NCBI RefSeq assembly: GCF_001544495.1 | Contig: NZ_FCNZ02000026.1 | Location: 27,179 to 91,178, forward strand | Direction of reading: 5' to 3' | DNA from: Caballeronia telluris | GTDB taxonomy: Bacteria > Pseudomonadota > Gammaproteobacteria > Burkholderiales > Burkholderiaceae | Length of the DNA stretch: 64,000 nt | In this document: positions 34,312-43,835 of the stretch, piece by piece | Layout: each line of letters starts with the position of its first letter | Numbering within the stretch: the stretch's first letter is position 1 | The notes under the pieces: generated by a model | Database searches by the model: none | Seen by the model: the letters and a program-made list of their open reading frames with translations, nothing else | What the model was told of the DNA's origin: nothing | Program-made: the position numbers and the translations under genes

Positions 34312-35103
34312 TTGGAGCCAACCGCCAAGGACGCCGCGACGAAGCTCGTGGCAGAAGACATTCACAAGCGCTACGGCGACAACGAAGTGCTCAAGGGCGT
34401 CTCGCTCGCGGCGCGCGCGGGCGACGTGATCAGCATCATCGGCGCAAGCGGCTCGGGCAAGAGCACGTTCCTGCGCTGCATCAATTTCCTGGAGCGGCCG
34501 AACGCGGGGCAGATCATCGTCGATGGCGAGGCCGTGCGCACGAAGCCCGATCGCGCGGGCAATCTCGACGTCGCCGATCACAAGCAGTTGCAGCGCGTGC
34601 GCACCAAGCTCGCGATGGTGTTCCAGCACTTCAACCTGTGGTCGCACATGACGGCCATCGAGAACGTGATGGAAGCGCCGATGCACGTGCTCGGCCTGTC
34701 GAAGAAGGAAGCCGAGGACCGCGCGCGCACGTATCTGGAGAAGGTCGGCCTCGCGCCGCGCATGGAGAAGCAGTATCCGTCGCATCTGTCGGGCGGACAG
34801 CAGCAGCGCGTCGCGATCGCCCGCGCGCTCGCGATGCATCCCGACGTGATGCTCTTCGACGAACCCACGTCCGCGCTCGATCCGGAACTCGTCGGCGAAG
34901 TGCTGAAGGTGATGCAGAAGCTCGCGGAAGAAGGGCGCACGATGATCGTCGTGACGCACGAGATGGGGTTTGCGCGCAACGTGTCGAATCACGTGATGTT
35001 CCTGCATCAGGGGCGCACCGAGGAAGAGGGCGCGCCGGCCGAGGTGCTGAGTTCGCCCAAGAGCGAACGGCTCAGGCAGTTCCTGTCCGGCAGTCTGAAG
35101 TAA
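34312..35103 (+). CDS. hisP: Basic amino acid ABC transporter ATP-binding protein (HisP/AotP-like)
   Basis: ATPase of the importer, 263 residues. Walker A GASGSGKST (about residues 44-52), signature LSGGQQQR, Walker B MLFDEPTSALD, and switch His in VVTHEMGFAR are all intact. Translation starts at TTG 34312, six bases after GGGAG; no ATG in frame comes before the Walker A. Confidence 0.93.
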   Translation: MEPTAKDAATKLVAEDIHKRYGDNEVLKGVSLAARAGDVISIIGASGSGKSTFLRCINFLERPNAGQIIVDGEAVRTKPDRAGNLDVADHKQLQRVRTKLAMVFQHFNLWSHMTAIENVMEAPMHVLGLSKKEAEDRARTYLEKVGLAPRMEKQYPSHLSGGQQQRVAIARALAMHPDVMLFDEPTSALDPELVGEVLKVMQKLAEEGRTMIVVTHEMGFARNVSNHVMFLHQGRTEEEGAPAEVLSSPKSERLRQFLSGSLK

Positions 35104-35106
35104 CCG

Positions 35107-36138
35107 GTGAGCGTCAGTCCCGCCACGGTGTCGAGACCGCTCACGGTCGCGATCGTCGCGTTGCCGCCGTGTTCGATGAGCGCCATCGGGCCGATCGTCG
35201 ACAGCCTGACTCTTGCCAACGAGATCGACGGCCATCGTCTTTACGACTGGCGCGTCTGTTCCTGGGACGGCCGCCCGGTGCCGCTTTCGGGCGGCGCGCA
35301 GCTTCCCGCCGACGCCGCTTTCGGCGACGCCATCCAGTGCGACTGGCTGATCGTCGTGTCCGAGCGTTACCAGCAATTCGCCGACTACCGGCTGTTTCTC
35401 GCGAGCCTCGCGCGCGTGGCGACGCGCACGCCGCTCGTGAGCGGCATCCATCATGGCGTGTGGTGGCTCGCGATGGCGGGGCAACTGAGCGCGTATCGCG
35501 TCGCGGTGAACTGGGAGACGTACCAGCAGTTCGCCGAGCAGTTCGAGCGCACGATCGTGACGCAGCAGATCTTCGAGATCGACCGCGACCGCGCGACCTG
35601 TGCGGGCGGGCAATCCACCGTCGACTTCATGCTCGCGATGGTCGCGCGCGATCATGGCCGCGATCTTGCGGAGCGCATTGCGGATTCGATGGGCGTCGGC
35701 GTACTGCGCGCGGGCGAGGAGCGGCAGCGGATTCCGTTCGTGACCGCGCCCGGCGAGCGTCATCCGCGGCTGAACGATGCGTTGCAACTGATGGAAGCGA
35801 ATATCGAAGATCCGCTTGCGACGGATGAGATTGCCGGGCTCGTCGGGATTTCGCGGCGGCAGTTGGAGCGGCTCTTCCGGCAGTATCTCGGTTCGATGCC
35901 GTCGAAGTATTACCTCAACCTGCGGCTTTCCAAGGCGCGCACGCAGTTGCAGCGCACGAGCAAGTCGGTCGTGCAGATCAGCCTCGCGTGCGGATTTGCG
36001 TCGGCGGCGCACTTTTCCAATGCGTATCGCGACCGGTTTGGGGTGACGCCTCGCGAGGAGCGGCGCAACTGGATCGAGAAGCACCGCACGGAGGGCGCGG
36101 TCGAGCCGCGCGGTGGGGCCATGATCGAGGGTCGGTGA
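35107..36138 (+). CDS. argR: AraC/XylS-family regulator with GATase1-like domain (ArgR-like)
   Basis: Probable activator of arginine catabolism. The 343-residue protein has a DJ-1/PfpI-like N-terminal ligand domain (about 12-200) and a C-terminal AraC helix-turn-helix pair (LATDEIAGLVGISRRQLERLFRQYLG and VVQISLACGFASAAHFSNAYRDRFGVTPREER). Position right after the transporter ATPase and before ast matches the Pseudomonas aotJQMOP-argR layout. GTG start overlaps nothing and sits three bases after the hisP stop. Symbol is by analogy. Confidence 0.85.
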   Translation: MSVSPATVSRPLTVAIVALPPCSMSAIGPIVDSLTLANEIDGHRLYDWRVCSWDGRPVPLSGGAQLPADAAFGDAIQCDWLIVVSERYQQFADYRLFLASLARVATRTPLVSGIHHGVWWLAMAGQLSAYRVAVNWETYQQFAEQFERTIVTQQIFEIDRDRATCAGGQSTVDFMLAMVARDHGRDLAERIADSMGVGVLRAGEERQRIPFVTAPGERHPRLNDALQLMEANIEDPLATDEIAGLVGISRRQLERLFRQYLGSMPSKYYLNLRLSKARTQLQRTSKSVVQISLACGFASAAHFSNAYRDRFGVTPREERRNWIEKHRTEGAVEPRGGAMIEGR

Positions 36139-36345
36139 GGGGCAGAGCTCATAGACCGATGCGAAGACAAGTTCCACAGAAGCGCAGAAACATCAAACGG
36201 CGTTGAACCCCAACCTCAACCCCCACCCGAGCGCCAGCGCCCAACCCAGAACCATGTCGCGTACACGCAAGACGCCGCCGCCGCGATTACCTAATATGGT
36301 TGATAACGCAGCGGCACAGCAAAAACCGACCCAAGGAGTGGACTC

Positions 36346-37575
36346 ATGACCGACATCAACGTAACGCGTGGCACTTTCGACGAAGTGATGGTCCCGGTAT
36401 TCGCGCCGGCGAATTTCGTGCCCGATCGCGCACGCGGCTCGCACATCTGGGACACGGAAGGCCGCGACTACATCGACTTCGCCGGCGGCATCGCGGTTAC
36501 GGCGCTCGGCCACGCGCATCCCGAGCTGCTAAAAGTGCTCCACGACCAGGGCGACAAGCTCTGGCACATCGGCAACGGCTACACCAACGAACCGGTCCTG
36601 CGCCTCGCCAAACGCCTGACCGAGGCGACCTTCGCCGACCGCGCCTTCTTCGCGAATTCCGGCGCCGAAGCGAACGAAGCCGCGCTCAAGCTCGCGCGCC
36701 GCTACGCCATCGAAAAGTTCGGCCCCGAGAAGATCGAGATCATCTCGTTCACGCAGTCGTTCCACGGCCGCACGTTCTTTACCGTCAGCGTCGGCGGCCA
36801 GCCGAAATACGCGGAAGGCTTCGGCCCGCAGCCGGCGGGCATCCGTCACCTGCCGTACAACGACCTCCCGACAGCGCTCGATGCGATCGGCGCGAACACC
36901 TGCGCGGTCATCGTCGAGCCGATCCAGGGCGAGGGCGGCGTGCTGCCCGCCGATCCCGCGTTCCTCGAAGGCCTGCGCGAAGCCTGCGACAAGCACGGCG
37001 CACTCCTCATCTTCGACGAAGTGCAGACCGGCGTCGGCCGCACGGGCTCGCTCTACGCGTACATGCAGTACGGCGTCACGCCCGACATCCTCACGACCGC
37101 AAAGGCGCTCGGCAACGGCTTCCCGATCGGCGCCATGCTGACGACCGATGAAATCGCCGCGCACTTCAAGGTCGGCGTCCACGGCACGACTTACGGCGGC
37201 AATCCGCTCGGTGCGTCGATCGCGGAGAAGGTGGTCGAGCTGATCAGCGACCCGACACTGCTCGAGGGCGTCGGCGAGCGCAGCGAAGCGATCAAGGCGC
37301 ATCTTGCGCGCATCAACGAGCGTTTTGGTCTCTTCAAGGAGATTCGCGGCAAGGGTCTTTTGATCGGCGCGGAACTCGCCGACGCCTACAAGGACCGCGC
37401 GAAGGACGTGCTCAACGCGGCCGCGGCAAACGGTGTGATCATGCTGATCGCGGGGCCGAACGTGCTGCGCTTCGCGCCGTCGCTCGTGATGCCGATGGCC
37501 GATCTCGACGAAGGCTTCGCGCGCATCGAAAAAGCGATCGCCGAAGTGGTCGGCGAAGCCGTTGCGGCGCGCTGA
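36346..37575 (+). CDS. astC: Succinylornithine transaminase / acetylornithine aminotransferase-type (AstC)
   Basis: Third step of the arginine succinyltransferase pathway: transfers the amino group of succinylornithine to 2-oxoglutarate. The 409-residue class III PLP enzyme has K253 in TTAKALGNG and D224 in IFDEVQTG. The 207-base gap before it should hold the ast promoter, bound by ArgR. Sequence alone does not separate AstC from ArgD; the ast gene neighbours decide. Confidence 0.9.
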   Translation: MTDINVTRGTFDEVMVPVFAPANFVPDRARGSHIWDTEGRDYIDFAGGIAVTALGHAHPELLKVLHDQGDKLWHIGNGYTNEPVLRLAKRLTEATFADRAFFANSGAEANEAALKLARRYAIEKFGPEKIEIISFTQSFHGRTFFTVSVGGQPKYAEGFGPQPAGIRHLPYNDLPTALDAIGANTCAVIVEPIQGEGGVLPADPAFLEGLREACDKHGALLIFDEVQTGVGRTGSLYAYMQYGVTPDILTTAKALGNGFPIGAMLTTDEIAAHFKVGVHGTTYGGNPLGASIAEKVVELISDPTLLEGVGERSEAIKAHLARINERFGLFKEIRGKGLLIGAELADAYKDRAKDVLNAAAANGVIMLIAGPNVLRFAPSLVMPMADLDEGFARIEKAIAEVVGEAVAAR

Positions 37576-37600
37576 TTCCGAACCCCCGACACTGGAACCG

Positions 37601-38653
37601 ATGATGCTATTCGTCCGACCGGCAAGACTCTCCGATCTCGACGCGCTCGAACGGATGGCGCGCGCGGCGCATCCCGTGCTGCATTCGCTGCCGCGTGATC
37701 GGCAAGCGCTCGAAACGCGTGTCGCGCTTTCCGAGGATTCGTTTCGCGCCGAAGTCGACTTTGCGGGCGAGGAGTTCTATCTCTTCGTGCTGGAAGAGTC
37801 GGAGACGGGCGCGCTCTTCGGCACGTCGAGCATCGTGGCGTCGGCGGGCTATTCGGAGCCGTTCTACGCGTTTCGCAACGACGCGCTGATCCACGCGTCG
37901 CGCGAACTGAAGGTGAACCGCAAGATCCACGCGCTCACGATGTCGCACGAACTCACCGGCAAGAGCCGGCTGACCGGCTTCTACATCGACCCGGCTCTGC
38001 GCGACGAAGCGGGCAACGACGCCGCCGCGCATCTGCTTTCGCGTGCACGCATGCTGTACATCGCGGCGAACCGCAAGCGCTTCTCGGACGAAGTGTTCTC
38101 GCTGATGCTCGGCGTGACCGACGACGCGGGCGTGTCGCCGTTCTGGGAAGCGGTCGGGCGCAAGTTCTTCGGGCGCGACTTCGAGCAGGTCGAGCTGGAG
38201 TCGGGCGGGCGCAGCCGCACGTTCATCGCGGAAGTGATGCCGAGCTATCCGCTCTATGTGCCGCTTTTGCCGGCCGAAGCGCAGCGCGTGCTCGGCGAGC
38301 CGGACGAGGAAGCGCTCCTCGCCTACGACATCCATCTGGAGGAGGGCTTCGAGCCGGATCGTTTCGTCGACATCTTCGACGCCGGTCCGGTCCTGACGAT
38401 TGCCGTGGAACGCAGCGCCTCGGTCACGACCAACGAGCTGCGCACGGTGTACGACGGCGCGGCACCTGCCGGCACGCCGTATCTCGTGGCGGCGGGCGGC
38501 GCGCATTCGTTTCGCTGCGCGCTTGCCGCGCTGCCGCCGACGCGCGCGGACGGCGCCACGCTCACCGCGCCGATGCGCGAGACGCTCGGCGTGACGGAAA
38601 AGGACACGGTGCGTTGCGTGCCTTTGCATCTGGCCTCGGGAGAACTGCAATGA
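37601..38653 (+). CDS. aruF: Arginine/ornithine N-succinyltransferase subunit alpha
   Basis: A 350-residue GNAT-like succinyltransferase that forms a heteromer with AruG and succinylates arginine at the first pathway step. The family start MLFVRPARLSDLDALERMARAA and the segment GFYIDPALRDEAGNDAAAHLLSRARMLYIAA are present. The C-terminal region FVDIFDAGPVLT is typical. The ATG at 37601 has a weak GGA site ahead. It overlaps aruG by 4 bases. Confidence 0.93.
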   Translation: MMLFVRPARLSDLDALERMARAAHPVLHSLPRDRQALETRVALSEDSFRAEVDFAGEEFYLFVLEESETGALFGTSSIVASAGYSEPFYAFRNDALIHASRELKVNRKIHALTMSHELTGKSRLTGFYIDPALRDEAGNDAAAHLLSRARMLYIAANRKRFSDEVFSLMLGVTDDAGVSPFWEAVGRKFFGRDFEQVELESGGRSRTFIAEVMPSYPLYVPLLPAEAQRVLGEPDEEALLAYDIHLEEGFEPDRFVDIFDAGPVLTIAVERSASVTTNELRTVYDGAAPAGTPYLVAAGGAHSFRCALAALPPTRADGATLTAPMRETLGVTEKDTVRCVPLHLASGELQ

Positions 38654-39687
38654 TCGTCGTGCGCTCTGTGCAGCCCGGGGACGTGGATGCGCTCGTCGCG
38701 CTCGCCCGCGAGACGGGTCCCGGACTCACCACCTTCAAGCCCGACCGCGACGCGCTCGCCGCGCGCGTCGATCGCGCGCGCCGCACGCTCGCCGACGCGG
38801 CCGAGCCGTATGAAGCCGGCTACTTGTTCGCGATGGAAGATACCGCGACGGGCGATATCGCGGGCGTGTGCGGCATCGAAACGGAAGTCGGCCTCGAGCA
38901 GCCGTTCTACAACTACCGCGTCTCGACGGTCGTGCACGCGAGCCGCGATCTCGGCGTGTGGACGAAGATGTCGCTGCTCAACATCTCGCACGACCTGACC
39001 GGTTACGCCGAAGTGTGTTCGCTGTTCTTAAGCCCGCGCTATCGCACGGCAGGGGTAGGCGGCCTGTTGTCGCGCTCGCGCTTCATGTTCATCGCGCAGT
39101 TCCGCGAACGCTTTCCGCAGCGCCTGTGTGCCGAACTGCGCGGCCATTTCGACGACAGCATGGAGTCGCCGTTCTGGAACGCGGTCGGCTCGCACTTCTA
39201 CCAGATCGGTTTCAACGAAGCCGACTATCTCAGCTCGCACGGCAAGAAGTCTTTCCTCGCCGAATTGATGCCGCGCTATCCGGTGTATCTCGACCTGCTG
39301 CCGGAAGCGGCCCAGCAGGTGGTCGGCGTGACGCATCGCGACACCGCGCCCGCGCGCAAGATGCTCGAAGCGGAAGGGTTGCGCTACGAGAATCACGTCG
39401 ACATCTTCGATGCCGGCCCGGTGCTCGAATGCCACATCACCGACTTGCGCACGGTACGCGAGAGCGTGCTCGCGCAGGTGCGCATCGGCGAGCGACACGG
39501 CGAGGGCGACGCGCGCAGCCTCGTATCGAATACGTCGCTGGACGATTTTCGTGTCGGCGCGACCTCGGGCGTGCCGGACGACGGCGCGTTCCTCTTGACG
39601 GCCGACGAAGCCGCCGCGTTGCGCGTGAAGGAAGGCGACACCGTGCGCGTGCTCGCATCGCCACCGCGCGCGAAGACCGCCGCCTGA
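38650..39687 (+). CDS. aruG: Arginine N-succinyltransferase subunit beta
   Basis: A 345-residue partner of AruF, paralogous to it (FDAGPVL motif in both, same fold). Signature MIVVRSVQPGDVDALVALARETGPGLTTFKPD and LFLSPRYRTAGVGGLLSRSRFMFIAQF are present. ATGA overlap with aruF implies equimolar synthesis. Confidence 0.94.
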   Translation: MIVVRSVQPGDVDALVALARETGPGLTTFKPDRDALAARVDRARRTLADAAEPYEAGYLFAMEDTATGDIAGVCGIETEVGLEQPFYNYRVSTVVHASRDLGVWTKMSLLNISHDLTGYAEVCSLFLSPRYRTAGVGGLLSRSRFMFIAQFRERFPQRLCAELRGHFDDSMESPFWNAVGSHFYQIGFNEADYLSSHGKKSFLAELMPRYPVYLDLLPEAAQQVVGVTHRDTAPARKMLEAEGLRYENHVDIFDAGPVLECHITDLRTVRESVLAQVRIGERHGEGDARSLVSNTSLDDFRVGATSGVPDDGAFLLTADEAAALRVKEGDTVRVLASPPRAKTAA

Positions 39688-39705
39688 CGCTATCAAGGAC
39701 TTACG

Positions 39706-41181
39706 ATGACACTCTCCAATCAGCTTTATATCGACGGCGCATGGATCGAAGGGAAGGGCGCGCCGTTCGCGTCGCGCAATCCGGCGACCGACGAACTCGC
39801 GTGGGAAGGCCGTAGCGCCGACGCAGCCGATGTCGATCGCGCCGTCGGCGCCGCGCGGCGCGCGTTCGCTTCGTGGTCGGCGTTGCCGTTCGACGAGCGC
39901 GTCAGCGTTGCGAAACGTTTCGCGACGCTCCTCAACGACAACAAGGAAGACCTCGCGCATGCGATCGGCCGCGAGACCGGCAAGCCGCTGTGGGAAGCAC
40001 GCACCGAAGTGGCATCGATGGCCGCGAAGGTCGATATCTCCGTGCAGGCCTACCACGAGCGCACGGGCGAGAAGCGCGCTCCGATGGCCGATGGCGTCGC
40101 GGTGTTGCGTCACCGGCCGCACGGCGTCGTCGCGGTGTTCGGGCCGTACAACTTCCCCGGGCACTTGCCGAACGGACACATCGTGCCGGCGCTGATCGCG
40201 GGCAACGCCGTGGTGTTCAAGCCCTCGGAACTCGCGCCGGGCGTGGCCGCGGCGACCGTCGCGCTGTGGGCGCAGGCGGGGCTTCCCGCGGGCGTGCTGA
40301 ACCTCGTTCAAGGCGAAAAGGATACTGGCGTCGCGCTCGCGAATCACCGGCAGATCGACGGCCTCTTTTTCACCGGCAGCTCGGACACGGGCACGCTCCT
40401 GCACCGGCAGTTCGGCGGCCGGCCGGAGATCGTGCTCGCGCTGGAGATGGGCGGCAATAATCCGCTCGTCGTCGCGCCGGTCGAGGACATCGACGCCGCC
40501 GTGCATCATACGATCCAGTCGGCGTTTTTGTCGGCGGGGCAGCGCTGCACGTGCGCGCGACGCCTCTTCGTCCCCGACGATGCATTCGGCGAGCGCTTCA
40601 TGGCACGCCTGACCGACGTGACGTCGAAGATCCGCTACGGCGCCTTCGATGCCGATCCGCAGCCGTTCATGGGCGCGGTCGTCTCGGCGCGCGCCGCGGC
40701 GAAGCTCGTCGCGGCGCAAACGCAACTGATCGAAATGGGCGCGAAGCCAGTGCTCGAAATGACGCAGCGCGACGCGCGACTCGGACTCGTGTCGCCGGCG
40801 ATCCTCGACGTGACGAGTGCCCGCAACCTCCCCGACGAAGAACACTTCGGCCCGATGGTGCAGGTCACGCGCTGCGCGACGTTCGACGAAGCGATCGAGC
40901 GCGCGAACGATACGGCCTTCGGCCTGTCCGCCGGCCTGCTCGCCGACGACGAATCCGCCTGGACGCACTTCCAGCGCACGATCCGCGCGGGCATCGTCAA
41001 CTGGAACCGGCCGACCAATGGCGCGTCGTCGGCGGCGCCGTTCGGCGGCGTCGGACGCTCGGGCAACCAGCGGCCGAGCGCGTACTACGCGGCCGACTAC
41101 TGCTCGTATCCGATGGCGTCGGTCGAAAGCGCGCAGTTGCAGATGCCGGCGAGCGTGTCGCCCGGACTCGAATTCAAATAA
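39706..41181 (+). CDS. astD: Succinylglutamate-semialdehyde dehydrogenase
   Basis: NAD-dependent aldehyde dehydrogenase, fourth step of the pathway. The 491-residue protein has catalytic E247 (ALEMGGNNP) and C281 (SAGQRCTCARR), and FTGSSDTGT as the NAD loop. A glycine-rich GNQRPSAYYAADYCSYPMAS stretch near the C-terminus is diagnostic of AstD. Confidence 0.96.
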   Translation: MTLSNQLYIDGAWIEGKGAPFASRNPATDELAWEGRSADAADVDRAVGAARRAFASWSALPFDERVSVAKRFATLLNDNKEDLAHAIGRETGKPLWEARTEVASMAAKVDISVQAYHERTGEKRAPMADGVAVLRHRPHGVVAVFGPYNFPGHLPNGHIVPALIAGNAVVFKPSELAPGVAAATVALWAQAGLPAGVLNLVQGEKDTGVALANHRQIDGLFFTGSSDTGTLLHRQFGGRPEIVLALEMGGNNPLVVAPVEDIDAAVHHTIQSAFLSAGQRCTCARRLFVPDDAFGERFMARLTDVTSKIRYGAFDADPQPFMGAVVSARAAAKLVAAQTQLIEMGAKPVLEMTQRDARLGLVSPAILDVTSARNLPDEEHFGPMVQVTRCATFDEAIERANDTAFGLSAGLLADDESAWTHFQRTIRAGIVNWNRPTNGASSAAPFGGVGRSGNQRPSAYYAADYCSYPMASVESAQLQMPASVSPGLEFK

Positions 41182-41196
41182 TCGCGCGAAGGACTC

Positions 41197-42540
41197 ATGA
41201 TGCAAGCATTCGAAGCGAACTTCGACGGGCTCGTCGGCCCGACGCACAACTACGCGGGGCTGTCGTTCGGCAACGTCGCGTCGCGCAACAACGAGAAGTC
41301 GGTGGCGAATCCGAAGGCCGCGGCGAAGCAGGGCTTGCGCAAGATGAAGCAGCTCGCGGACCTCGGCTTTCATCAGGGCGTCTTGCCGCCGCTCGAACGG
41401 CCGTCGCTGAAACTCCTGCGCGAACTCGGCTTCACCGGCAGCGACGAAACCATGATCGAGCGCGCCGCGCGCGAAGCGCCCGAGTTGCTCGCGGCGGCGA
41501 GTTCGGCTTCCGCGATGTGGACGGCGAACGCGGCGACGGTCAGCCCCTCGGCGGATACGGCCGACGAGCGCGTTCACTTCACGCCGGCCAATCTGGCGAG
41601 CAAACTGCATCGCGCGATCGAACACGGCGAAACGCGCCGCTCGCTCGCCGCGATTTTCGCCGACGAGTCGCGCTTCCGGATTCATCACGCGCTGCCCGGC
41701 ACGCCCGCGCTCGGCGACGAGGGCGCCGCGAACCACACGCGCTTTTGCAGCGAATACGGCGCGCGGGGCGTCGAGTTCTTCGTGTACGGACGCAGCGAGT
41801 ACAGTCAGGGACCACAGCCGCAGCGCTTTCCGGCACGCCAGACGCTGGAGGCGAGCCGCGCGGTCGCGCGCCTGCACGGTCTCTCCGAGCGGACGACGGT
41901 GTTCGCGCAGCAGCTTCCCGACGTGATCGACGCGGGCGTGTTCCACAACGACGTGATCGCGGTCGGCAATCGCACGACGCTCTTTTGCCATCAGCGCGCG
42001 TTCCTCGATCAGCCGGAGGTCTATCGCGAACTGCGCGCGAAGCTCGACGCGCAGGGTGCCGGTTTCACGGCGATCGAAGTGCCGGAGGACGAAGTGAGCG
42101 TCGCGGACGCGGTGTCGTCGTATCTCTTCAACAGCCAGTTGCTGACGCGCCCGGACGGGCGGCAGGTGCTCGTCGTGCCGCAGGAGTGCGGCGAGAACGC
42201 GCGCGTCGCGAAGTACCTCGATGCGCTCGCGACCCGCTCGACGCCGATCGACGATGTGCTCGTCTTCGATTTGCGCGAGAGCATGAAAAATGGCGGCGGC
42301 CCGGCGTGCCTGCGCCTGCGGGTCGTGCTGAACGACGCCGAGCGCGCGGCCGTGAACCCGGGCGTGTGGATGAACGACATGCTGTTCGCGCGCCTCGATG
42401 CGTGGATCGACGCGCATTACCGCGACCACCTCGCACCGGCCGATCTCGCCGATCCGAAGCTGCTCGGCGAGTCGCGCACGGCGCTCGACGAACTCACGAC
42501 GATCCTCGGACTGGGTGCCATCTATGACTTCCAGCGCTGA
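41197..42540 (+). CDS. astB: N-succinylarginine dihydrolase
   Basis: Second step: hydrolyses succinylarginine to succinylornithine, ammonia and CO2. The 447-residue protein has the N-terminal EANFDGLVGPTHNYAGLSFGN family signature, NGGGPACLRLRV with the catalytic cysteine, and NHTRFCSEYGARGVEFF. It starts 16 bases after astD and overlaps astE by 17 bases. Confidence 0.97.
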   Translation: MMQAFEANFDGLVGPTHNYAGLSFGNVASRNNEKSVANPKAAAKQGLRKMKQLADLGFHQGVLPPLERPSLKLLRELGFTGSDETMIERAAREAPELLAAASSASAMWTANAATVSPSADTADERVHFTPANLASKLHRAIEHGETRRSLAAIFADESRFRIHHALPGTPALGDEGAANHTRFCSEYGARGVEFFVYGRSEYSQGPQPQRFPARQTLEASRAVARLHGLSERTTVFAQQLPDVIDAGVFHNDVIAVGNRTTLFCHQRAFLDQPEVYRELRAKLDAQGAGFTAIEVPEDEVSVADAVSSYLFNSQLLTRPDGRQVLVVPQECGENARVAKYLDALATRSTPIDDVLVFDLRESMKNGGGPACLRLRVVLNDAERAAVNPGVWMNDMLFARLDAWIDAHYRDHLAPADLADPKLLGESRTALDELTTILGLGAIYDFQR

Positions 42541-43552
42541 AGGCGCGATGCTCGCCGACCTGCTGTCGTTCGTGCTGGCCGGCAAGCGGCCGGCGTTGTC
42601 GGAGGGCACGGCGCCTTCGGGCGTGCGCTGGACGTGGCTTGGTGACGGCGTCGTGTGCCTCGAACCGCCGGGCGCGGCGACGCATAGCGTGATCGCATCG
42701 GCGGGCATTCACGGCGACGAAACCGCGCCGATCGAAATGCTCTCGACGCTCGTCGCCGACATCGCGAGCGGCGCGGTTGCGCTCAACGCGCGCATGCTCG
42801 TGATCCTCGGCAACATCGCGGCGATGCGCGCAGCGGACCGCTATCTCGACGACGACCTCAACCGGCTCTTCAACGGCCGTCATCTTGCGTTGCCCGCGAG
42901 CCGCGAAGCGCCGCGCGCGGCGCAACTCGAAGACGCCGCGCTCGGCTTCTTCGCCGCCGCGCCGCAGACCGCGCATCCGAAGTGGCACATCGACATGCAT
43001 ACGGCGATCCGCGCGTCGGTCTTCGAGCAGTTCGCGCTCTTGCCGCACACGGGCGCGCCGCTGTCGCGCGCGATGTTCGACAGGCTGCGCGACGCGCATC
43101 TCGAAGCGGTGCTGCTGCATCGCGAGAAGTCGAACACGTTCACGCATTTCACCGCCGAGCGGGCGGGCGCGCTGTCGTGCACGCTCGAACTCGGCAAGGT
43201 GCGGCCGTTCGGACAGAACGATCTCGCGCGCTTCGCCGCGTCGGACCGCGCGTTGCGGCGGCTCATCGCGGGAGAAGCCGCCGTCGATGCGGCGAGGCCG
43301 TTGCGCGTGTTCACCGTCGTCGGGCAGATCGACAAGCTAAGCGATGCATTCCAGCTCGATGTCGCGAGTGACGTGCCGAATTTCACGCCGTTTCCCGCCG
43401 GGACCGAACTCGCGCGCGACGGCGAGTATCGCTATCGCGTGACGCACGATGAAGAGCGCATCGTGTTTCCCAATCCGAAGGTGAAGCCGGGGCTGCGCGC
43501 CGGCCTGATGGTCGTCGACACCACCGACGAGGCGCTTCTGTCGCTCGCCTGA
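42524..43552 (+). CDS. astE: Succinylglutamate desuccinylase
   Basis: Final step: a zinc aminoacylase that releases glutamate and succinate. The 342-residue protein has the zinc motif GIHGDETAP (H63, E66) and the third ligand H159 in HIDMHTAIR. The ATG lies inside astB and gives the normal length; the extra N-terminal frame is astB shadow. Confidence 0.95.
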   Translation: MTSSAEGAMLADLLSFVLAGKRPALSEGTAPSGVRWTWLGDGVVCLEPPGAATHSVIASAGIHGDETAPIEMLSTLVADIASGAVALNARMLVILGNIAAMRAADRYLDDDLNRLFNGRHLALPASREAPRAAQLEDAALGFFAAAPQTAHPKWHIDMHTAIRASVFEQFALLPHTGAPLSRAMFDRLRDAHLEAVLLHREKSNTFTHFTAERAGALSCTLELGKVRPFGQNDLARFAASDRALRRLIAGEAAVDAARPLRVFTVVGQIDKLSDAFQLDVASDVPNFTPFPAGTELARDGEYRYRVTHDEERIVFPNPKVKPGLRAGLMVVDTTDEALLSLA

Positions 43553-43557
43553 AAGCG

Positions 43558-43593
43558 CGTTGCTCACGCTGTATCGCTTGCGCGTGAGCGACG
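43558..43593 (+). other. Stable hairpin after astE
   Basis: Twelve pairs (one G-T wobble) form a stem from 43558-43569 and 43582-43593 with a 12-base loop. A run of six T begins only about a dozen bases later, so it is not a standard terminator; it may be a mRNA-protecting or weak termination element between astE and the binding-protein gene. Confidence 0.45.
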
Positions 43594-43835
43594 TTCGCTT
43601 GCCAGTTTTTTCTCCTTCTCCAGACGACTCGACTCGCGCTGCTTCGCCGCACGGCAAGCCGGCGCGCGTATCCGGCGCGCTACAATCGCGGCCCGCCGGT
43701 CTGTTGCGATGCGTCATCGCGATACGGTGCGTTTGAAACGGCCTTTTTGCGAGGCGATGCTGTGCAGGCCGGCATTGACCCAGATACGCCGCACAAAAAA
43801 CGAAAGAGACGAAGCACCCATTGGAGGACACCGAT

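Noticed and set aside
39028..42708. A 1226-residue minus-strand open frame across aruG, astD and astB
   Set aside because: It spans three genes on the other strand; low-complexity Arg-rich sequence is expected for GC-rich shadows.
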